A stretch of 10,860 nucleotides of DNA from Pseudomonadota bacterium. GTDB taxonomy: Bacteria > Pseudomonadota > Alphaproteobacteria > Acetobacterales > Acetobacteraceae. The notes under the pieces are model-generated. The model saw nothing but the letters and a program-made list of their open reading frames with translations, was not told where the DNA came from and searched no databases. The stretch is from positions 1 to 10,860 of the forward strand of contig JAKBCH010000055.1 of NCBI GenBank assembly GCA_021808055.1, given 5' to 3'. Positions 6,850 through 10,860 of this stretch are shown in pieces (position 1 is the first letter of the stretch; every line of letters starts with the position of its first letter). The position numbers were made by a program, and so were the translations under genes.

Positions 6850-6884
6850 CCGAAATACGCGATGTTCGATATCGCAAATTTCGG
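6850..6884. terminator. Hairpin in the convergent gap, possible bidirectional terminator
   Basis: CCGAAAT (6850-6856) pairs with ATTTCGG (6878-6884), then a 2x2 internal loop, then GCGAT (6859-6863) pairs with ATCGC (6871-6875) around a 7-base loop. It lies between the convergent stops of the DUF5666 gene (6775) and the tonB-like gene (6895), where a shared terminator is expected. No T-run follows on either strand, so it may instead be a Rho-assisted or mRNA-stabilising structure. Confidence 0.4.
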
Positions 6885-6894
6885 AATCATCACA

Positions 6895-7626
6895 CTAGCT
6901 GTTTCCGGCAACGTGGACTGGCAAGATAAAGCGGTGTGGCCCGGCCGGCATGCCCGGCAGAAAAGCCGGCAAGCGAGCGGCGCGCAGCGCCGCCAGCGCC
7001 GCCTGATTGACGGCGCTCAGGCCGCTCTTGGTCAGCAGGCTGGCGGAGAGCAGCGTGCCATCCGGCGCCACCGTGAATTCCAGCACACAATCGCCTGACA
7101 ATCCGGCATCGATCAATATTTGCGGCACCGTCAGCTGTGCCAGCACGTCAGCGCGGACCTCGCTGGCATATCGCGCCATCACCGTCGGCGAGGCGATCGG
7201 CGCGGGAGGTGGCGCGGCGGGGGCCGGGGTGGGCGGAGCCGGCGGCGTTGGCCTGGGGGGTACAGGCCGGGCAGGCGGCGGCGGAATATGCGCAACGTGC
7301 CGGATCACCCGATGGCTGGGATGGGGAGCTGGCGGCGGGGGCAGCTGGGCGGGCACCGGGACCGGCGGCGGGGGCATTGGCGGCAGGGACGGCATCGGTT
7401 TTGGCGGGGGCGGCTGCACCACCGGCTTGGGCGCCGGGGGCGCGTCGATCTTCACCCGCACGACCACCGCTGCCACCGGCTTCGGCGCCGGCGGCACCAG
7501 CACGAAACCGCCAATAGCCAGGGCTTCCAGCAGGAAGCTGATCAGCAGGGCGCGGCCAAACCGGTCCGGCCCAGGCACGCTGATGAAAGCTTGGTCCTTC
7601 AAAATCGCTCTATTATCCTTTTTCAT
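6895..7626 (-). CDS. TonB family protein (energy transducer)
   Basis: The 243-residue product has TonB architecture: a short cytoplasmic start, one membrane helix (about 24-44), a long proline-rich periplasmic spacer (about 45-147, with many PPPP and KP/VP steps), and a C-terminal TonB domain (about 155-240). That domain contains SGDCVLEFTVAPDGTLLSA (177-195), the VxxxFxVxPDGxV-type core, and the helix AALAALRAARLPAF. It should carry proton-motive energy from an ExbB/ExbD complex to an outer-membrane receptor. Two oddities are visible. The membrane helix has S30-x3-E34 where E. coli TonB has S16-x3-H20. The Tyr-Pro motif that normally opens the domain is replaced by VPQIL. It lies 54 bp downstream of the TonB-dependent receptor gene on the same strand, so the two are probably an operon. 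No exbB or exbD is in the window. Confidence 0.9.
   Translation of the reverse strand: MKKDNRAILKDQAFISVPGPDRFGRALLISFLLEALAIGGFVLVPPAPKPVAAVVVRVKIDAPPAPKPVVQPPPPKPMPSLPPMPPPPVPVPAQLPPPPAPHPSHRVIRHVAHIPPPPARPVPPRPTPPAPPTPAPAAPPPAPIASPTVMARYASEVRADVLAQLTVPQILIDAGLSGDCVLEFTVAPDGTLLSASLLTKSGLSAVNQAALAALRAARLPAFLPGMPAGPHRFILPVHVAGNS
7337..7360 (+). other. Predicted G-quadruplex motif antisense to the tonB-like gene
   Basis: On the plus strand, four G runs of at least three (7337-7341, 7347-7349, 7351-7353, 7358-7360) are separated by loops of 5, 1 and 4 bases, satisfying the standard G3+N1-7 pattern. It lies on the template strand of the tonB-like gene and arises from its proline codons, so it may be incidental to the protein sequence. 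Confidence 0.4.
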
Positions 7627-7680
7627 CGCAAAGCGCGCCTGGACGGGATGACCACCGCCAGACGCGCCGCAGGCAGCGCT

Positions 7681-9927
7681 TCAGAACTTGACCGTGACAT
7701 CACCATAGACCGCGCGGGGCGCGCCCATGATGGCTTCCTTATAATAATTGCCGTTGGCATCCTGGTTGATCTGCGACTGCGCATAATAGCGCACGCCGAA
7801 CAGATTATCGATATGCAATGACAGCACCAGCGCCTTCATCAGCCCCGCATGAACCGGCACGCTGTCGCGCAGGGTAAGGTTGGTCAGCACATAGCCGCCC
7901 GCGCGGGTACCCGAAGGGATATTCGCCGCGCCGGTGGAGGAGGCGTTGCTGTCATAGAAAATCTCTTGGCTGCCGACATAATTGGCGTCGAGCGCGGCGT
8001 AGAATCCACCCTTCGTCCAGTTCACACCGGCACTGATCAGATTGGCCGGCACGCCGCCCACACCCTCGCCCTTGCTGAATTCAAGCGCGCCATTCGTGTA
8101 GTAGTTTTGCGTGTAGGTCGCGGTGTTATGGGCATAGTTGAGATAGCCGGCGAAGTCACCGGGGACGCCGCGCAGCCCGCCAAAATCGTCACCCAGCTGC
8201 AACTCCTCGCCCTCGAACACCGAGTTGCCGCCATTGGTGGTGTAGGAATTGCCGGAGGCGCTGTCTGTGTAGGTCTGGAAGGTGTTGGTGAAATATTCGC
8301 GATAATAATTGCCTTCCACGGTCAGGCTGCCGCGCTCATATCGCAGACCCGCTTCATAATCCTGAACATACTCGGGCAAGGTATGCGGCTGCACGATGGT
8401 GTTGAAATTCGATCCGGTGTCGATATTTCCATAATAAGCTGTGATCTCTGGGAACTTTACATTCTGGCCGTAGGCGGCGTAGGCATCGAGGCCAGGCAGC
8501 ACTTCATAGCTGAGCCCCAGGGTTGGCGCCAGATAATGCTCGGTGTTGGAGACGCTGCCGCCGGTGGAGTAATAATAAGCCGCCTGGTCGGTATCCTTGG
8601 TGTTGGCCAGGAGATATTTCACGCCGGGCGTGATCTTGAGCTTGTCGTTGAGCAGGCTGATCTCGTCCTGGGCATAGATCGAGAAGAGCGAGCGGTAATC
8701 ATGCTCGTTCCAGAAATCATTGCCGCTGCCATCGGGTTGCGGATTGGGCACGACCGGCGAGGTGGCTGAGAAATATTCCCGCGAATGCAGATGCGAGATG
8801 GTCAGATTGCCACCAAACTTGACGGTGTTGAAGGGGAGGTCCAGCGTCGCGCTAGGCTGCACGCCGAAGGTCTGCGCCGTATAAGCGTAAAGATGATAGG
8901 GGCGATGGCTGCAATCGCTGACGGGATACAGATAGTTTGCCGCGAAGCTCTTGTTGCAGAAGGAGTTGCGGTTATAATCGTTGGTGGAGAAAAATCCCTT
9001 CAGGTCAGCGCTCAGATACGGCGTGATCTGCTGGGTGATCCCGGCAATGCCGGCGAAATTGGTCGAGTTGTTCTGCTTGAAATAATCTGAACTGGGCAGC
9101 TGAAAATTGTCGCCATATTGGTGCAGCAGCGCCACCGGCTGATACTGATTCACCAGACCGGCGGCCTGGTTAAAAATGAATGAGCCATAGAGATTGGTGT
9201 TGCCGCCATCTAACGGCGCATCCACCCCATAATAGACGTTGGAGCCGCTGTTCTTGTCCATCTGCGTCCAGCCATTGCTGGTCTGGCGGGCAAAGGAGAA
9301 AATCTGCTTCACGCCGTGATACAGGCCGGTGTTCAGGGTGGCGTGCCAATTCGCGGTATCGAACGAGCCATAACCACCGCCGATTTCGGCATTGGCCTCG
9401 TTGCTTGGTTTGCGGGGGACGTAGTTGATGGTGCCGCCCAGCGAATCGTAGCTGTTATTGGCCGGATTATTGATGCCGCGGAAGAGCTGAACGCTTTCGA
9501 AATCGTTCGCCGTGAGCAGCGTATTGTTGTCATTGTCCGCCTGCGCGGTGACGGCGCCGTTGAAGGCGTCATTGAGGCCGACACCGTCATAGGTTTCCGA
9601 GAATTGCGAGGAGTTGAAGGCGCGAAACGTCACCTGCTGGTTGACGCCACCCGGGCCGTTATTGGTCACAAAGATCGACGGTTCACGCCGCAGAATATCC
9701 TGCGCCGTCGCCGCCGGGGATGCGGTTTCGACGGTTTTTTTGGAGATCACGCTGGCGGAGTAGGTTGATTTAAGCGGTACTTTCACCGGCGCCTTCGCGG
9801 CGGCGCTGGTGCCGCCGGCGGTTTTGCTGATCGCCTCGATTGAGGTTGAAGTGGTGGCGGTCTGCGCGGCGGCGGCAAAGGCAATGAAGCTGCAGGCGGT
9901 GCCGAGCAGCAGACGCGACTTGATCAT
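7681..9927 (-). CDS. TonB-dependent outer-membrane receptor
   Basis: This 748-residue receptor has a signal peptide (about 1-21, cut before QTATT), no STN signalling domain, a plug domain (about 55-172) and a beta-barrel to the C-terminus. Plug landmarks are TAQDILRREPSIFVTNN (74-90), VTFRAFNSSQFSETYDGVGLND (99-120), FESVQLFRGINNP (143-155) and SLGGTINYVPRKP (162-174), the usual plug-closing motif. The barrel ends YGDVTVKF with terminal Phe. Late-barrel motifs include DAYAAYGQNVKFPE and LHIDNLFGVRYY. Cys324 and Cys339 flank what is probably an extracellular loop and may form a disulfide. It imports a scarce ligand, such as a ferric siderophore, or a metal or sugar complex, using TonB energy; the substrate cannot be read from sequence. 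ATG 9927 follows AGGGAT at good spacing. The adjacent tonB-like gene likely encodes its dedicated partner. Confidence 0.92.
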   Translation of the reverse strand: MIKSRLLLGTACSFIAFAAAAQTATTSTSIEAISKTAGGTSAAAKAPVKVPLKSTYSASVISKKTVETASPAATAQDILRREPSIFVTNNGPGGVNQQVTFRAFNSSQFSETYDGVGLNDAFNGAVTAQADNDNNTLLTANDFESVQLFRGINNPANNSYDSLGGTINYVPRKPSNEANAEIGGGYGSFDTANWHATLNTGLYHGVKQIFSFARQTSNGWTQMDKNSGSNVYYGVDAPLDGGNTNLYGSFIFNQAAGLVNQYQPVALLHQYGDNFQLPSSDYFKQNNSTNFAGIAGITQQITPYLSADLKGFFSTNDYNRNSFCNKSFAANYLYPVSDCSHRPYHLYAYTAQTFGVQPSATLDLPFNTVKFGGNLTISHLHSREYFSATSPVVPNPQPDGSGNDFWNEHDYRSLFSIYAQDEISLLNDKLKITPGVKYLLANTKDTDQAAYYYSTGGSVSNTEHYLAPTLGLSYEVLPGLDAYAAYGQNVKFPEITAYYGNIDTGSNFNTIVQPHTLPEYVQDYEAGLRYERGSLTVEGNYYREYFTNTFQTYTDSASGNSYTTNGGNSVFEGEELQLGDDFGGLRGVPGDFAGYLNYAHNTATYTQNYYTNGALEFSKGEGVGGVPANLISAGVNWTKGGFYAALDANYVGSQEIFYDSNASSTGAANIPSGTRAGGYVLTNLTLRDSVPVHAGLMKALVLSLHIDNLFGVRYYAQSQINQDANGNYYKEAIMGAPRAVYGDVTVKF

Positions 9928-10023
9928 TTTAATATCCCTGTTGAGTCGCCGGGGTATCTAGTGGCCATCCATGGCAGGCGAATGACAGGGGCATGCAGTT
10001 TTAATGACAATCTTGACGCTACG

Positions 10024-10051
10024 ATTATGCTGCCTTCATAGCGGCGTGCAA
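10024..10051 (-). promoter_or_regulatory. Candidate promoter for the receptor/tonB-like operon
   Basis: On the minus strand, TTGCAC (10051-10046), a 16-base spacer and CATAAT (10029-10024, five of six -10 matches) would give a leader of about 90 bases before ATG 9927. The -35 match is weak. I see no clear Fur box or riboswitch in the leader; a short palindrome GCCAT-CC-ATGGC lies at 9964-9975. Confidence 0.3.
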
Positions 10052-10106
10052 CGTTAACGGTCGGTATCATTGGCCTGTCGGGGTAATATAGCGGCTGCGG
10101 ATGAAT

Positions 10107-10310
10107 CGGCACCTGTGCGCGGTGCGGGCGAGTGGCCGGTAGCATTCCGGTCAACAGAAGCGAATTCAGTGCCACCGGCACCGGGACAAACGCATAACCA
10201 AGCGTTAAGATATGAGGGCCTCCGAGTGCGGCGGTGAACGCCACGGCACCACTCGACGGGTGTACGCAACGTAGCAGCGACATGGCAGCAAGGGCACAGC
10301 CGACTGCCAC
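10107..10310 (-). pseudogene. Remnant of an HPP-family membrane protein gene
   Basis: About 68 codons match the second half of the HPP transmembrane family: SLLRCVHPSSGAVAFTAALGG and GYAFVPVPVALNSLLL fit the pattern RxxHPPxGAxALxAxLGG...GYxFxxxPVxLNSLLL. A TGA stands in frame at 10319-10317, and nothing upstream resembles the missing N-terminal helices. After NSLLL the expected tail (roughly YNNxTGHSYPHRA) is broken. NATGHS appears in another frame, and PHRA returns to the first frame exactly as if two bases of a Tyr codon between Ser and Pro were lost. The segment encoding the last helix is also missing. The open frame continues without recognisable homology to 9924, overlapping the receptor start by ATGA, which is probably chance. 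Intact HPP proteins are integral membrane proteins, some linked to nitrite transport; this copy is surely non-functional if the homology is right. Confidence 0.6.
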
Positions 10311-10366
10311 ATCAGTTCATTTATCTATCCGGGACGATAGAAGGTCAGCTTATACAGCATAACACC

Positions 10367-10537
10367 CTAAAGCAATAAATATGCGATACCGCCAATGACG
10401 ATGGCTACGAGGATGATCGTTATGAGCGTCAGGGCGAAGCCCGCAGCATGAAATAATCGTCTCACGATCTCGCGGCAACGCGTCCGCCATGCGGCCCCGA
10501 GGAAAAGGTTTTCATGATAAGCCTTGAAGAGGTTCAT
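10367..10537 (-). CDS. 56-residue single-pass membrane protein, coupled to the upstream CBS gene
   Basis: A short frame begins with an ATG at 10537 that overlaps the TGA of the upstream CBS gene (ATGA, 10534-10537) and ends at TAG 10369-10367. The product has a hydrophilic, basic N-terminal part, MNLFKAYHENLFLGAAWR, then TRCREIVRRLFHAA, and a C-terminal hydrophobic helix of about 22 residues (ALTLITIILVAIVIGGIAYLLL) running to the very end. This is the layout of a tail-anchored or small single-pass membrane protein with its basic side in the cytoplasm. The precise stop/start overlap suggests translational coupling with the CBS protein, so it may be a small partner subunit. I recognise no family. 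The evidence is the overlap, the start codon and the clean amphipathic-to-hydrophobic pattern; a chance ORF cannot be excluded. Confidence 0.55.
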   Translation of the reverse strand: MNLFKAYHENLFLGAAWRTRCREIVRRLFHAAGFALTLITIILVAIVIGGIAYLLL

Positions 10538-10860
10538 GATGGTGCGGCTTCATCCGGCTGCAACGTAGCCGAAAGCAGAAGCGCGGGATCCGGCGCCGAC
10601 CGTGGGGTGCACTTATCGAGCTTTGGCGGGATAGGTTTGCGCCTCAGGAAATGCACCTCGCGCCGGGATTCCGCTTCGAATTCGCGCCAGCGCAGTTTAA
10701 TCAAATCGCCGCGTGAAATGATGCCGAGCAGCTTACGCGTTACGGGATCAATGACTGGGAGCCGCGGGGCTTGCCGGGTCATCATCCGCACAGCCACTGT
10801 GGAAATCGTCTCATCGGGCGTCGCCGTCGCCGTTTCAACATTGGCAAGGATATCGGTAAG
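10534..10860 (-). CDS. C-terminal CBS domain of a larger protein, N-terminus outside the window (ClC-type chloride channel likely)
   Basis: The frame is open from the right edge (10860) to TGA at 10536-10534, giving the last 108 residues of a protein whose start is not in view. It carries the second motif of a CBS pair: DETISTVAVRMMTRQ, then APRLPVIDPVTRKLLGIISRGDLIK. This is the standard CBS fold, ending in the G-I-I-S-R-x-D-L signature that binds adenosyl ligands. It is followed by LRWREFEAESRREVHFLRRK, a charged helix often seen after the CBS pair of bacterial ClC-family chloride channels, and a roughly 35-residue Pro-rich tail. The ClC assignment is inference; a stand-alone CBS protein or another CBS-bearing transporter is possible. 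Its stop overlaps the start of the 56-residue membrane protein gene. Confidence 0.8.
   Translation of the reverse strand, partial: LTDILANVETATATPDETISTVAVRMMTRQAPRLPVIDPVTRKLLGIISRGDLIKLRWREFEAESRREVHFLRRKPIPPKLDKCTPRSAPDPALLLSATLQPDEAAPS

Noticed and set aside
7849..8769. Plus-strand ORF (306 aa) opposite the TonB-dependent receptor
   Set aside because: It lies wholly within the receptor gene on the other strand and reads as the Val/Ile/Gly-rich shadow typical of antisense frames.
9924..9927. ATGA overlap between the HPP remnant frame and the receptor start as evidence of an operon
   Set aside because: The remnant frame beyond about 10107 shows no homology and the gene is broken, so the overlap is probably coincidence.
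10325..10360. Eleven-codon minus-strand ORF after the 56-residue protein
   Set aside because: It is too short to judge, with no ribosome-binding site, overlap or conservation evidence.

Overview
The window is GC-rich proteobacterial chromosome with tightly packed genes, several 4-base ATGA stop/start overlaps, outer-membrane proteins and a TonB system, so the organism is Gram-negative. The style of the proteins (a COG4671-type glycosyltransferase, DUF6502/DUF5666 pair, HPP and ClC-type fragments) suggests an alphaproteobacterium, perhaps an acidophilic member of the Acetobacteraceae. That placement is inference only. I see no rRNA, tRNA, CRISPR array, insertion sequence or phage gene.

Layout. 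(1) Positions 1-3757, minus strand: three glycosyltransferase genes joined by two ATGA overlaps, probably building an exported or surface polysaccharide; the last one runs off the left edge. (2) Positions 3758-4066: a strikingly AT-rich intergenic region. It holds two perfect 19-bp palindromes with a common consensus (TGWGGAAYAWWRTTCCWCA). Each overlaps a minus-strand sigma-70-like promoter reading into the glycosyltransferase operon, and the nearer one fills the 17-bp spacer exactly. (3) Positions 4067-4834, minus: a secreted, probably outer-membrane beta-barrel protein. It is divergent from (4) positions 4918-6775, plus: a DUF6502 gene overlapping a secreted DUF5666 gene, a two-gene cassette of unknown function. 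(5) Positions 6776-6894: a convergent intergenic gap with a hairpin. (6) Positions 6895-9927, minus: a TonB-dependent receptor followed by its own tonB-family gene, with no exbB/exbD in view. (7) Positions 9928-10860, minus: a decayed fragment of an HPP-family membrane gene, an unlisted 56-residue single-helix membrane protein, and the C-terminal CBS part of a larger gene that enters from the right edge (ClC chloride channel type is the best guess).

How the parts work together. The glycosyltransferases form one transcription unit under what looks like a dedicated repressor with two operators. The receptor and TonB-like protein form an outer-membrane uptake unit of unknown substrate. The DUF6502/DUF5666 pair, facing a beta-barrel gene across 83 bp, may be a small envelope module. 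The CBS protein and the 56-residue protein are translationally coupled. The least described items are the twin operators, the 56-residue coupled membrane protein, and the TonB-like protein whose membrane helix has Glu where canonical TonB has its functional His.
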